Source: Candidatus Kuenenia stuttgartensis
GTDB taxonomy: Bacteria; Planctomycetota; Planctomycetia; Pirellulales; UBA1268
Assembly (NCBI GenBank): GCA_945870505.1
Contig: CAMBSN010000022.1
Location: forward strand, 1-37,460
Reading direction: 5' to 3'
DNA: 37,460 bases
The notes under the pieces were generated by a model. It was not told where the DNA came from, searched no databases, and saw nothing but the letters and a program-made list of their open reading frames with translations. The position numbers were made by a program, and so were the translations under genes. This document shows, in pieces, positions 8,520 to 18,288 of this stretch (positions within the stretch are counted from its first letter, which is position 1; each line of letters begins with the position of its first letter).

Positions 8520-9401
8520 ATGGCAAAAGCCCGGGCCCTCGATCGCCGCCGCAAGTCGGTGAAGAACATCCGCAAGATCACGCGGACGATGGAGCTCATC
8601 GCCACCGCGCGGTTCAAGAAGGCCATGGACCGCTCGGTCGCGGCCCGTGACTACACCAAGCACCTGGCGAAGATCCTCGAAAACATCGCCAGCGTGGGGG
8701 CCGACGTCTCCCACCCGCTGCTCGAGAGCCGGCCGACGCAGAAGACGGCGGTACTCGTGCTGACTGGCAATCGCGGCCTCTGCGGCGGCTACAACTCCAA
8801 CGTCGTGCGGCAGTCGGTCGCGCTCCTTGGGCAGTGGAAGAGCGAGCAGGTGCCGACCCACGTGGCGGTGTCTGGCAAGCGAGGCATCTCGGCGCTGAAG
8901 TTCCGCGGTGCCAACATCGCTGAGCGATACACGCAGTTTGAAGACAAGCCGGAGTTCGCCGCGGTGGCGCCGATCGGCCGGGCCTACCTCGACGCCTACT
9001 CCAAGGGCGAGATCGACCGCCTCGACGTCGTCTACACGAGGTTCCACTCGATCGCGAAGCAGGAGGCGGTGACCGAGACGCTCCTGCCGCTGGCCCCACC
9101 GCAGGCCTCGGGCGCTGCGACGTCGGCCAAGCTCGCCTCCGACGAGTACAGCTTCTACCCGTCGGCCGGCAGCATCCTCGAGGAGATTCTCCCGGCGAGC
9201 TTCCTGTCGCGGCTCTTCAAGTGCTTCCTCGACGCGGCCGTCAGCGAGCAGGTGGCGCGGATGGTGGCCATGAAGGCTGCCACCGAGAACGCCGGCGGGC
9301 TGATCAAGAGCCTCTCCCGGCAATACAACAGGGCGCGGCAGTCACAGATTACGGGCGAGATCATGGAGATCCTCGGGGGCGTGGAGGCGCTCAAAAAGTA
9401 G
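8520..9401 (+). CDS. atpG: ATP synthase F1 subunit gamma
   Basis: The 293-aa central rotor shaft has the conserved N-terminal coil with RRKSVKNIRKITRTMELIA at 11-29, the Rossmann-like middle including T-G-N-R-G-L-C-G-G-Y-N (about 82-92), and the C-terminal coil with MVAMKAATENAGGLI followed by Q-Y-N-R-A-R-Q-S-Q-I-T. All these are hallmark gamma motifs. It starts at ATG 8520 after a short gap from atpA. A 182-bp gap holding a hairpin separates it from atpD. Confidence 0.97.
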   Translation: MAKARALDRRRKSVKNIRKITRTMELIATARFKKAMDRSVAARDYTKHLAKILENIASVGADVSHPLLESRPTQKTAVLVLTGNRGLCGGYNSNVVRQSVALLGQWKSEQVPTHVAVSGKRGISALKFRGANIAERYTQFEDKPEFAAVAPIGRAYLDAYSKGEIDRLDVVYTRFHSIAKQEAVTETLLPLAPPQASGAATSAKLASDEYSFYPSAGSILEEILPASFLSRLFKCFLDAAVSEQVARMVAMKAATENAGGLIKSLSRQYNRARQSQITGEIMEILGGVEALKK

Positions 9402-9439
9402 GGACGCCGGTCCCGATGCCATCCGCATTCCCGTCGATC

Positions 9440-9459
9440 CAGCGGACCTTCGGCCGCTG
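9440..9459 (+). other. Hairpin in the atpG-atpD gap
   Basis: CAGCGG (9440-9445) and CCGCTG (9454-9459) pair around ACCTTCGG, which can add two inner pairs. The remainder of the 182-bp gap shows no open frame or clear promoter. A weak transcription or processing signal is possible. Confidence 0.35.
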
Positions 9460-9511
9460 ATCGCCGACACCAGAGACGAGCCGACTCCGGAAATAAATCC
9501 GACACCGGTGA

Positions 9512-11014
<1,503 letters not shown>

Positions 11015-11034
11015 GAAAAGACGGAAACACTCCC

Positions 11035-11460
11035 ATGGCAGACACGAAGCAGTCCGGTGCGGTGCGGTGTGTGATCGTCACACCCGAGCAGACGAGCCTC
11101 GACACCCAGGCCCGATCGGTCACGCTGCCGCTGTTCGACGGCCTGCGCGGCGTAGGCCACGGCCATTCCCCGTTCATCGGCCGCCTCGGTGCCGGTGAGG
11201 TGCGGATCGTGGGCGAGCAGGGCGGGCCGGCCGACGCCGTCCGCAGCCTGTTTGTGGAGGGCGGCTTCGTGGAGGTGGGGCACGACTCGGTGACGGTGAT
11301 CACCCAGCGGGCCGTGCCAGCCGAGAAGATCGATGCCGCGGCGGCCCGGGCCGAGCTGGACAAAATCTCCAGCACTCGAGCGACGGGCGACGACGCGATC
11401 GACGCGAAGCTCAAGGCCGAGGACACGGCTCGGGCTTTCGTCCGCACAGCCACCCGCTAG
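11035..11460 (+). CDS. atpC: ATP synthase F1 subunit epsilon
   Basis: The 141-aa central-stalk subunit couples gamma to the c-ring and can inhibit ATP hydrolysis. The N-terminal beta-sandwich (about 9-95) shows the family patterns VTPEQT and G-H-S-P-F-I-G-R-L-G-A-G, followed by a shorter helical C-terminal part (about 100-141) rich in Ala and charged residues. The start is the ATG directly after the atpD stop. It is the last gene of the operon; a family B array begins 15 bases after its stop. Confidence 0.93.
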   Translation: MADTKQSGAVRCVIVTPEQTSLDTQARSVTLPLFDGLRGVGHGHSPFIGRLGAGEVRIVGEQGGPADAVRSLFVEGGFVEVGHDSVTVITQRAVPAEKIDAAAARAELDKISSTRATGDDAIDAKLKAEDTARAFVRTATR

Positions 11461-11475
11461 CCCCTGCTCCAGGAG

Positions 11476-11552
11476 CACAGGTTTCCAACCTGTGTTCTGA
11501 GTAGCACAGGTTTCCAACCTGTGTCCTGAGTAGCACAGGTTTTCAACCTGTG
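11476..11552. repeat. Family B array, three copies with 29-bp period
   Basis: Three 19-bp palindromes of the form CACAGGTTNNNAACCTGTG start at 11476, 11505 and 11534, separated by near-identical 10-bp links (TTCTGAGTAG, TCCTGAGTAG). The array lies between the converging ends of atpC (+) and the BMP-type gene (-) and could fold on either strand. Because the links are nearly identical, it is not a CRISPR. Confidence 0.9.
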
Positions 11553-11576
11553 CATGCCCTTCGTGATGCCCTTCGG

Positions 11577-12563
11577 CTACTCGCCGACCGGCCTGTCAGC
11601 ACTCGGAGCGATCACATGCGCGCCCACCTTGATCGCGTTCTGCCGCTCACGGACGAGTTCGAGCACGTCGGCCGGAAGCTTCTCGTTCCAGCCGTGCCAG
11701 GGGGCGAGCACCGCACCACCCCGGGCGAGCGACGAGAAATCGATGTAGTTTTCGGCCCGAATCATGCCGGCGCCGGAGAGCTTCGTCACGTGGTCGATAA
11801 GGGGAGCCATGCTCCACACCGGCCCGGTGAGCACCGTTTCGGGCCCTTCGATGGTCTGATCGATGAGATTGCCAAAGGCGAGCACACCCTTCTCGCGGGC
11901 ACCTTCGATCGCCCCCTCGCGCTCGGCCCAGATCAGGTCGGCGCCCGCAGCGATCTGGGCGAGTGCCGCCTGCTTCGCCTTCGGCGGGTCGTACCACGAC
12001 TCGATGAACGTCACCTTCACCTTGGCGGCAGGGTTCGCGTCCTTGACCCCCTGAATGTAGGCGTTGATCGCCCGGTGCACCTGCGTGTCGCTCTTGCCGG
12101 CGACCACGCCGACAACACCCGACTTTGTCAGTCGGCCGGCGGCGATGCCACAGAGGTAGGCAGGCTCGGAAAGATTGCTGTCGAACGTGGAGAGGTTAGG
12201 AGCGACAGGGGGCTGCGACGTGCCCACGAGGAACGAGATCCCCGGGTTCGCGGCGGCCACGGCCTTGATGGCGTCGAGCGACTCGACGCCGTCGGCGACG
12301 ACCACGTCGGGACGACGGACGAGGGCCGAGTTCAGACCCGAAGCCATGGCGGTAGCCGTGGCGAGTTTGTCCTGCCAGGCGTAGGTGATCTTGCCCGTTT
12401 TTTCTGCATCCTGGAGGGCCTTGTGGATCACCTGGTTCCACGGCTCTTCCAGCGGTGTGGCATACGCCGCGAACACGGCCGTTACCTTGGCGGGGGCGGC
12501 GGACTGCCCGAGGCAGGTGACCGACAGGAGCAGGCAGAGCAGGGACGCGAGCAGGGCACGCAT
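11577..12563 (-). CDS. BMP/PnrA family ABC-type substrate-binding protein (exported)
   Basis: The 328-aa protein begins with a hydrophobic signal peptide (about 1-22). A Cys occurs near its end, but the residues before it are not a good lipobox, so release rather than lipidation is likelier. The mature part has the BMP/PnrA periplasmic-binding layout: an opening beta strand (KVTAVFAAYATP), W-N-Q-V-I-H-K-A-L, a D-G-V-E-S-L-D-A-I hinge region, S-E-P-A-Y-L-C-G-I-A-A-G and V-G-V-V-A-G. Known members bind nucleosides or related solutes for ABC import. No permease or ATPase gene is adjacent, so the transporter is elsewhere or the protein acts as a sensor. The start was chosen at the signal peptide; GGAG lies about 10 bases upstream. 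Confidence 0.82.
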   Translation of the reverse strand: MRALLASLLCLLLSVTCLGQSAAPAKVTAVFAAYATPLEEPWNQVIHKALQDAEKTGKITYAWQDKLATATAMASGLNSALVRRPDVVVADGVESLDAIKAVAAANPGISFLVGTSQPPVAPNLSTFDSNLSEPAYLCGIAAGRLTKSGVVGVVAGKSDTQVHRAINAYIQGVKDANPAAKVKVTFIESWYDPPKAKQAALAQIAAGADLIWAEREGAIEGAREKGVLAFGNLIDQTIEGPETVLTGPVWSMAPLIDHVTKLSGAGMIRAENYIDFSSLARGGAVLAPWHGWNEKLPADVLELVRERQNAIKVGAHVIAPSADRPVGE

Positions 12564-12688
12564 GGCGGATCGTCTCCGGAGGCGGGAACCCCCAGAGACT
12601 AGCGAAGCCCGGCACCCCCGGCCCATGCCGATTCCGCCGGGAAATCAGGGGTTTCTTCGACGTGGCCAACGTGGTCTAGGGCGGGCTC

Positions 12689-12819
12689 GGGGCTGCCCAT
12701 GCCCTCGAGCGGGCTGTGGAAGCAAGCGGAGCCATGGATGGCGAAGCGCAGCGGACACGCAGAGAGCGACGGCCTGGAGGGCCGTCGCGAACGTCCGACG
12801 AGAGGGCATGGGCAGCCCC
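12689..12819 (+). repeat. Family A structured repeat, copy A2
   Basis: A 131-bp element with a perfect 18-bp inverted repeat: GGGGCTGCCCATGCCCTC at 12689-12706 and its complement at 12802-12819. Relative to A1 it has G-C to A-T and C-G to T-A pair changes on both arms. A conserved GCCATGGATGGC hairpin (about 12731-12742) is followed by a perfect 9-bp stem GCGACGGCC/GGCCGTCGC (12766-12774/12780-12788) with loop TGGAG, then GAACGTCCG. It lies upstream of the BMP-type gene and downstream of cysE, with the element strand opposite to both genes. No family B palindrome accompanies it. Confidence 0.87.
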
Positions 12820-12845
12820 GAGTGCGCAGCTGACGGGCGCTCAAT

Positions 12846-13853
12846 TCAGATCTGCCAGTCATTGCCCGTGTCGAGTTCCGGTGCCTCGCCGCGCATGCGG
12901 AGCTTCGGCTTTTCCAGCACCACCGTCGTGTGCGGGTCGACCGACCGCGTGAGCCACACGCTCGAGCCAATCACCGAGTCGTGGCCAATCCGCGTGGCCC
13001 CACCGAGCACGGTGGCGTTGGCGTAGATCACAACGCGGTCTTCGATCGTCGGATGCCGCTTCGTGCCGCGGACGAGGTGGCCGTCGGCGTCGGTCTGGAA
13101 GGAGAGCGCGCCCAGCGTGACGCCCTGGTAGATCTTCACGTGGCTGCCGATTTCGCACGTCTCGCCGATCACCACGCCGGTGCCGTGGTCGATGAAGAAG
13201 TGATCGCCGATCGTGGCCCCCGGGTGGATGTCGATGCCGGTCCGCCTGTGGGACCATTCCGCCATCATCCGCGGGATGAGCGGCACCTCGAGCCGGTGGA
13301 GCAGATGAGCGAGCCGGTGGATCGTCACCGCCTCGAGGCCGGGATAGCAGAAAATGATCTCGTCGAGCGTCCGCACGGCGGGATCGCCGTCGAACGCCGC
13401 CTGAACGTCGGTCGCCAAAATGCGTCGGACGTCGGGGATCCGTTCGAGAAACTCGACCGCCTTCGCCTGCCCGAGTGCCTCGAAGTCGCCCTCCTCGGTG
13501 CAGTGTTTCGCCGCCTCCGATGCGACCGGCAATTCGACGCCCTGCTCGGCGGCAGCCCGCTGGGCGGAGACGCTGTGCCGCAGCGCCCGGCCGATCTGCG
13601 TGGTGAGCTTGTCGTGGAGGCCGTCGATCAAGTCGCCGACATGGTAGGTGACGTTGCCGAGGTGGAGGTTCTCCCGCCGCCGATAGCCTGGGTAGAGAAT
13701 CTCCTTGAGATCCTCACAGGCGGAGATGATCGACTCGTAGTTCGGCAGCGGGCAGTGGCCGAGGTAGTGGATCGTCGGTACTTCCTGGTACGTCTCGATG
13801 ATCCGTCGCGTCAGCTCGGGCAACTGCTCCTTGATTCGCACGTCGGTGGCCAT
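12846..13853 (-). CDS. cysE: Serine O-acetyltransferase, long bacterial (EpsC/SrpH-like) type
   Basis: The 335-aa enzyme acetylates L-serine from acetyl-CoA, the first step of cysteine synthesis. The N-terminal helical region (about 1-200) includes the [10 protein letters not shown] element. The left-handed beta-helix with hexapeptide repeats follows (about 205-305). The catalytic pair expected from characterised CysE is visible as D208 ([11 protein letters not shown]) and H223 ([12 protein letters not shown]). It starts at ATG 13853; the upstream in-frame extension is low-complexity and looks non-coding. No cysK neighbour is present. The upstream 410 bases hold a cluster of family B palindromes. 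Confidence 0.93.
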   Translation of the reverse strand: MATDVRIKEQLPELTRRIIETYQEVPTIHYLGHCPLPNYESIISACEDLKEILYPGYRRRENLHLGNVTYHVGDLIDGLHDKLTTQIGRALRHSVSAQRAAAEQGVELPVASEAAKHCTEEGDFEALGQAKAVEFLERIPDVRRILATDVQAAFDGDPAVRTLDEIIFCYPGLEAVTIHRLAHLLHRLEVPLIPRMMAEWSHRRTGIDIHPGATIGDHFFIDHGTGVVIGETCEIGSHVKIYQGVTLGALSFQTDADGHLVRGTKRHPTIEDRVVIYANATVLGGATRIGHDSVIGSSVWLTRSVDPHTTVVLEKPKLRMRGEAPELDTGNDWQI

Positions 13854-14050
13854 GAGATTCGATCGTAGAGGCGGGAAACCGGGCCGGGCAAACGGGTCAC
13901 TCGTACGGTCGGCCCGGCCGGCCCCGGATATTGAGGCTTCCCCGCGAATCCTGCTGAAAAACCTCGATCCAAGCCGCGTCGGGGGAATCCTGGAAGGATA
14001 TGCCGCCGCCCCCAGCCGGGGCTCATGCATGCCCGGCCGGCCTCACGTAG

Positions 14051-14242
14051 CACAGGTTTCCAACCTGTGCCGAACTGGCAACGCAGGCTGAAAACCCTCG
14101 CTCCTTTCTTCCACAGGTTGAAAACCTGTGCTACGTCTCCGCAGGTTACCAACCTGCGGCTACGGAATCGGTGACCCGCCTCGTGGAGTAGCACAGGTTG
14201 TCAACCTGTGCCGTACTTTCACCGCAGGTTACCAACCTGCGG
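14051..14242. repeat. Family B cluster, five copies of two compensated subtypes
   Basis: CACAGGTT...AACCTGTG palindromes lie at 14051-14069, 14112-14130 and 14192-14210. A second subtype, CGCAGGTTACCAACCTGCG, occurs at 14140-14158 and 14223-14241, each with one more flanking C/G pair. The two subtypes differ by A-T versus G-C at the same pair, so both arms changed together. From the second copy on they alternate (CA, CG, CA, CG). This is the 13854-14263 gap between hisA and cysE; the rest of it holds no recognisable gene. Confidence 0.88.
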
Positions 14243-14263
14243 CTACGTTTTTCGACGTCACGG

Positions 14264-14980
14264 CTACTCGCCAGCCGCGATGAGCGCGTCGGGGAGAGTG
14301 AAGGCGTCGTCGTAGAGCGCCCGGCCCACGATGCAACCCGCACAGCCGATCGCTGCCAGGCGGCGGATGTCGTCGAGCGTGGCGATGCCGCCGGAGGCGA
14401 TCACCGGAGCCGTGGCAACGGTGAGCATCTCCTCGAGCGCCGCGACGTTGGGACCGGCGAGCGTCCCGTCAGTGGCGATGTCGGTGTATACGATCGCCGC
14501 GAGCGGCAGGTCGGCATGCCGCCGCGCGACATCGACCGCCAGGAGTGGGCTCGTGTCGACCCAGCCACGAGTGGCCACCCGGCCATCGCGAGCGTCGAGA
14601 CCAAGGACGATCCTGCCGGGATGGGCGGTGGCGAGACGCTCGAGCAATGCCGGATCCTCGACTGCCACGCTGCCGAGGATCACGCGGGCGAGCCCCGCGT
14701 CGAGGTAGGCCTCCGCCGTCTCGACCGTGCGGATGCCGCCACCGATCTGGCAGGGAATGCCTGCGGCCGCAGCCATCCGACGGACGAGGTCGGCCTGCAC
14801 GGCCGAGCCTGCCTTGGCACCATCCAAATCGACGATGTGGAGCCTCCGCGCACCGCCTGCGAGAAATCGTGAGACCATCGCCACGGGATCGCTTCCGAAC
14901 ACGGTTTCTTTGGCGTAGTCGCCCTGAAGGAGCCGCACGCAGTTGCCGCCACGCAGGTCGATCGCCGGCCAGAGTTCCAT
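14264..14980 (-). CDS. hisA: Phosphoribosylformimino-AICAR-P isomerase (HisA)
   Basis: The 238-aa (beta/alpha)8 enzyme isomerises ProFAR to PRFAR in histidine synthesis. Catalytic Asp residues are D8 (PAIDLRGG) and D129 (GLDARDGRVATRGW). The phosphate-binding loops G-G-G-I-R (80-84) and A-S-G-G-I-A are visible. The start is the ATG directly before the first beta strand; the longer open frame upstream is in the hisH region. It lies 28 bases after the hisH stop, so the two are co-transcribed. hisF is not in the window. Confidence 0.96.
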   Translation of the reverse strand: MELWPAIDLRGGNCVRLLQGDYAKETVFGSDPVAMVSRFLAGGARRLHIVDLDGAKAGSAVQADLVRRMAAAAGIPCQIGGGIRTVETAEAYLDAGLARVILGSVAVEDPALLERLATAHPGRIVLGLDARDGRVATRGWVDTSPLLAVDVARRHADLPLAAIVYTDIATDGTLAGPNVAALEEMLTVATAPVIASGGIATLDDIRRLAAIGCAGCIVGRALYDDAFTLPDALIAAGE

Positions 14981-15008
14981 CGAAGGGCTCCGCAGAAGGG
15001 TAGGGGGG

Positions 15009-15608
15009 TCAGCCGCGGCCGATGAACGAGGAGAGCAGCCGCAGCCCGACGGCCTGGCTCTTCTCCGGATGAAACTGCGTCGCGAACAGCCGGCCCCGGG
15101 CGACCGCCGAGACAAACTCGCCGCCGTAGTCGGTGACCGCAGCCACCAGCGACTCGTCACGCGGCCGCGCGTGATACGAATGCACGAAGTAGTACCAGTC
15201 GGGGCTCTCGACGGGCGACGCCCCGTCGCGCCATCGGACCGTGTTCCAGCCCATGTGGGGCACCTTCATGCCCGCGGGCAGGTCGAACCGTACGACTTCG
15301 CCAGGGAGGAGGCCCAGCCCCTCGTGACGCCCACCCTCGAGGCCGGTCTCAAAGAGCAGCTGCAGCCCCATGCAGATGCCGAAGAATGGTTTCTCCGCCC
15401 GCACGTGGGCCACGATCGGCTCGACCAGCCCACGCTCGCGGAGCGCTCGCATCGCGTCGCCGAAGGCACCGACACCGGGCAACACCACCCGCTCCGACTC
15501 GGCCACCACCTGGGGATCGTCGGTGATGCGTGCCGCCACGCCCAGCTTTTCAAACGCCTTCTGCACGCTTCGCAGATTGCCGCTGCCATAGTCGACGATC
15601 GTCACCAT
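15009..15608 (-). CDS. hisH: Imidazole glycerol phosphate synthase glutaminase subunit (HisH)
   Basis: The 199-aa class I glutamine amidotransferase delivers ammonia to HisF. The catalytic triad is C79 (FFGICMGLQLL), H180 and E182 (TQFHPEKS). The oxyanion region P-G-V-G-A-F-G-D-A-M (44-53) is intact. It starts at the ATG before VTIVDYGSGN, the standard N-terminus. Upstream lies the OmpA-type lipoprotein, only 32 bases away; downstream is hisA. Confidence 0.96.
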   Translation of the reverse strand: MVTIVDYGSGNLRSVQKAFEKLGVAARITDDPQVVAESERVVLPGVGAFGDAMRALRERGLVEPIVAHVRAEKPFFGICMGLQLLFETGLEGGRHEGLGLLPGEVVRFDLPAGMKVPHMGWNTVRWRDGASPVESPDWYYFVHSYHARPRDESLVAAVTDYGGEFVSAVARGRLFATQFHPEKSQAVGLRLLSSFIGRG

Positions 15609-15640
15609 GCGGCGGAGTGTAGCAACCGGAAGCCGGCGGG

Positions 15641-16492
15641 TCACTTCGCGGCGATGTCGACCGCAGCGCGGTCGGGGTAGACGACGAGTTCGACCCGCCG
15701 GTTGCGCGACCGGCCCGCCGCCGTGGCGTTGGAGACGAGCGGGTGATTCGCGCCGTGGGCCACGAGAAAGAGTTGATTCTCGTGCATCGAGGTCCGCGTC
15801 GTGAGGAAATCGAAGACAGCCGCCGACCTCGCGGCCGTGAGCTGATGGGGTGACGTCCACGAGGCATTCTGGAGGGGCTCTGTGTCGACGTGTCCTTCAA
15901 TGCCGACGAAGTGGCCGGGGTAGACCCGCTCCAACTCGGCCGAGACCTGTGTGAGCACGGCCGCCCCCTCGGGCAGGAGATTGGCGGTGCCGCCGTCGAA
16001 CAGCCGGTCGGCGGGGATGTCGATCCGGATCACCGCGCCGTCGAACCGTGGCTGGAGATCGGGAAGCTTGAGTTGGGTCATCGCCGACTGCATGACCACG
16101 GGGGTGGCGGGCACTCCGCCGTCGTTGCCGACCCGCGGCGGCTTGTCGGCGCCGGGCGGCAGGCCGGCGGCCCGCGTCTGCGCGAGCTGCGACGACGTGC
16201 TCGCGAGCTGGTCGCGGAGCGCCGCGATCTCATCCTGCATCACCTGAGACTCTTGCCGATTCCGCACCAGCGCCGCCTCGAGCTGTCGGCCATCGACGTC
16301 GGCGTAGGAGGGAGGGAGTGAAGACAACGACGCCTGCGGCATCGTGTGGGCCGGCGCGGCGACGCCCGGCGGCGGCTCGAGGCTTGGCGGCGGCACGGCC
16401 TGCTTCTTGAAGGGGTTGCTCGCGCAGCCGCACACAACCGCCGCGAGGAGCGCGACGAGAAGTGGCATGAACTTGGCGCGCGACGGCATCAC
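15641..16492 (-). CDS. OmpA/MotB-type peptidoglycan-associated lipoprotein
   Basis: The 283-aa protein starts at GTG 16492 (GGAGG about 10 bases upstream); an ATG one codon later is an alternative. A short hydrophobic segment ends in V-C-G-C, a plausible lipobox with Cys about residue 23. A Pro-rich linker, a helical stretch with E/Q-rich coiled-coil character (about 68-105) and a C-terminal OmpA-like domain (about 150-275) follow. The latter shows G-H-V-D-T-E-P and the peptidoglycan-binding pattern L-T-A-A-R-S-A-A-V-F-D-F-L with R-S-R-N-R-R-V-E-L. Likely anchors the outer membrane to peptidoglycan. No motA-like partner is adjacent, so a flagellar role is not supported. Confidence 0.82.
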   Translation of the reverse strand: MMPSRAKFMPLLVALLAAVVCGCASNPFKKQAVPPPSLEPPPGVAAPAHTMPQASLSSLPPSYADVDGRQLEAALVRNRQESQVMQDEIAALRDQLASTSSQLAQTRAAGLPPGADKPPRVGNDGGVPATPVVMQSAMTQLKLPDLQPRFDGAVIRIDIPADRLFDGGTANLLPEGAAVLTQVSAELERVYPGHFVGIEGHVDTEPLQNASWTSPHQLTAARSAAVFDFLTTRTSMHENQLFLVAHGANHPLVSNATAAGRSRNRRVELVVYPDRAAVDIAAK

Positions 16493-16565
16493 GGCGAGCG
16501 AGCCTCCGAAGGGGGCGGGATCGTAGGGAGCCGGGGCGGGGGCGGCAAGACCGGCAAGCAGGCGT

Positions 16566-17702
16566 TCAGCCGGCGGAAATCGGCCTCAGCCGATGCCAGA
16601 CCCAGAGGGTCACCGCCGTCAGGACGATCACCACCGTGACCACCGCGGCCATCTCGAGCGGGCGCTCGAAGAACGGCTCGGTCCGGCCCCAGAGGGGCCG
16701 CCACCCTACCACCACCAGCGCCGCGCCGAGACACAGGCTCGGGCCGAAGGGGAGCTCCGTCTCACTGTGGAGCACGAGCTGCGCGACGCCGTGCGCCAGC
16801 CCGATGAAGACCGCGAGGAAGCAGGCAAGCACACAAGGCTGCCAGCCGAGCCACGCACCGACCATCGCCATCAGCGTCACATCGCCGAGCCCCATCGCCT
16901 CCCGGCCCAGTGCCCGCGACGCACCGGCACGGGTGAGCCAGACCATTCCAGCAGAGACGGCAAGCCCACCGAGCGACGACACCAAGCCCCGCCAGTGGTC
17001 GCCACCAACCAACCACCCGGTCACCACGACCGCCGCGCCCGCGATCGCGACGAGCGGCCGGGGAGCGACCAGCCGCCGCCACCACGCCCCCATCCGCGTG
17101 TCAGACACTCCGGGCTCTGTGCCCACGAGCCACCACATGGTGAACGCGACTACCGCGATGGCCAGCCCTGCAAGCGTTGGCGCCGGCTCGAGCCACGTCG
17201 GCCACGGGCCTCGCAGCGGACCGACGAACCCGAGCACATCGGCCTCGCGCAGAGGTGGTGCAAACGAGCGGGGCACCTCGCGGATCACCGGCAGGAGCCC
17301 GTCGGGCCACGTGGCGAGCGCTGCCAAACCGGCCAGCACACCCGGGACGGTGATCGCGTCGGGGATGATGCGATGCCTGAGATCGATCCAGGTGGCGGCA
17401 GCCAGGAGCAGGAACAGGATTCCGTGAAGGGCGAATCGCGTGGTGAGCATCGCCAACGAGGCATCCGCTCCCTCCGGCACGATGCCACGACAGAGTACCT
17501 CCCACCACCAGAGGGCCAGCGCCGCCGCCGCAACGACCGTGGGAGCCCAGAGCATGGCCGGCGAACCGGCGGTGATCCGCGGCTCCACGAGCCGCCCCAC
17601 GCCAACCACGAGTAGGCGACCGCCGACGAGACCGGCGGCCACCGCGAGGATCGAGCCAATGAGCGTCGCCATACCAGAGAGCGATGTCGCCTCAGGAATC
17701 AT
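16566..17702 (-). CDS. A24-family prepilin peptidase-like membrane protein with enlarged loop
   Basis: The 378-aa polytopic membrane protein has both signature aspartates of type IV prepilin peptidases: D107 in W-I-D-L-R-H-R-I-I-P-D and D274 in M-G-L-G-D-V-T-L-M. The N-terminal methyltransferase cytosolic loop with Cys pairs seen in PilD is absent. The two aspartates are 167 residues apart, against roughly 60-80 in typical members; the extra region holds at least two more hydrophobic segments. The start ATG overlaps the aroK stop (ATGA, 17699-17702), so it is translationally coupled to aroK. Substrates are unknown; no pilin genes are nearby. Confidence 0.75.
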   Translation of the reverse strand: MIPEATSLSGMATLIGSILAVAAGLVGGRLLVVGVGRLVEPRITAGSPAMLWAPTVVAAAALALWWWEVLCRGIVPEGADASLAMLTTRFALHGILFLLLAAATWIDLRHRIIPDAITVPGVLAGLAALATWPDGLLPVIREVPRSFAPPLREADVLGFVGPLRGPWPTWLEPAPTLAGLAIAVVAFTMWWLVGTEPGVSDTRMGAWWRRLVAPRPLVAIAGAAVVVTGWLVGGDHWRGLVSSLGGLAVSAGMVWLTRAGASRALGREAMGLGDVTLMAMVGAWLGWQPCVLACFLAVFIGLAHGVAQLVLHSETELPFGPSLCLGAALVVVGWRPLWGRTEPFFERPLEMAAVVTVVIVLTAVTLWVWHRLRPISAG

Positions 17703-18256
17703 CGCGAATGCTCCGTTGACGCCGTGACAGAGCGATCCCAGGTGGCGAGCCACTCGACGATCCGCTCGGCGATCGGGCCCGCGGGCTCGGCCCCGGTGTC
17801 GAAGCGCACGTCCGCGCACGATCGGTAGTGCGGCTCGCGGGCCGCCAACGTATCGGCGACTTCCGCGAGCGGATCGGCCCCCGAAAGTCCCGGTCGTCGA
17901 ACGGCGGTCATCGGGTCGGCCGCCAGTCGCTCCCGCACCACGTCGGCGGCGGCGTCAAGCCAAACGACGGGGCGACCGCGGTCGCAGAGTAGTTCGCGGT
18001 TGGCCTGGCGGAGCACCACACCTCCACCCGTGGCAAGAATCAGCGGCGGACCAGCGAGGAGTTCAGCGAGAACGAGCGACTCAAGGTCGCGGAAGGCCGA
18101 CTCGCCGCGGCCAGCGATCAGGGCCGCGATCGACATGCCGGCCCGCTGCTCGACCACCTCGTCGGCATCCACCGCGGGGATTCCCAGCCGCGGCACAAGC
18201 AACGCCGCCACCGTCGATTTGCCGCAGCCGCGATAGCCGATGAGTGTCAGCCGCAT
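17699..18256 (-). CDS. aroK: Shikimate kinase
   Basis: The 185-aa enzyme phosphorylates shikimate with ATP. Walker A is G-Y-R-G-C-G-K-S-T (7-15). D-A-D (31-33) and the R-x-L-E-like F-R-D-L-E (56-60) fit the shikimate-binding region, and the A-T-G-G-G-V-V-L loop (about 75-82) is the classical substrate motif. It starts at ATG 18256. It lies 32 bases after the aroDE stop on the same strand and overlaps the downstream peptidase gene, so aroDE-aroK-peptidase form one transcription unit. Confidence 0.94.
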   Translation of the reverse strand: MRLTLIGYRGCGKSTVAALLVPRLGIPAVDADEVVEQRAGMSIAALIAGRGESAFRDLESLVLAELLAGPPLILATGGGVVLRQANRELLCDRGRPVVWLDAAADVVRERLAADPMTAVRRPGLSGADPLAEVADTLAAREPHYRSCADVRFDTGAEPAGPIAERIVEWLATWDRSVTASTEHSR

Positions 18257-18288
18257 CGTCGCTTCTCCATCCGCGCTCGCCGCGCCGC

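Noticed and set aside
11476-11552. CRISPR-like array (regular 29-bp period)
   Set aside because: The segments between palindromes are only 10 bases and nearly identical, and no cas genes are present.
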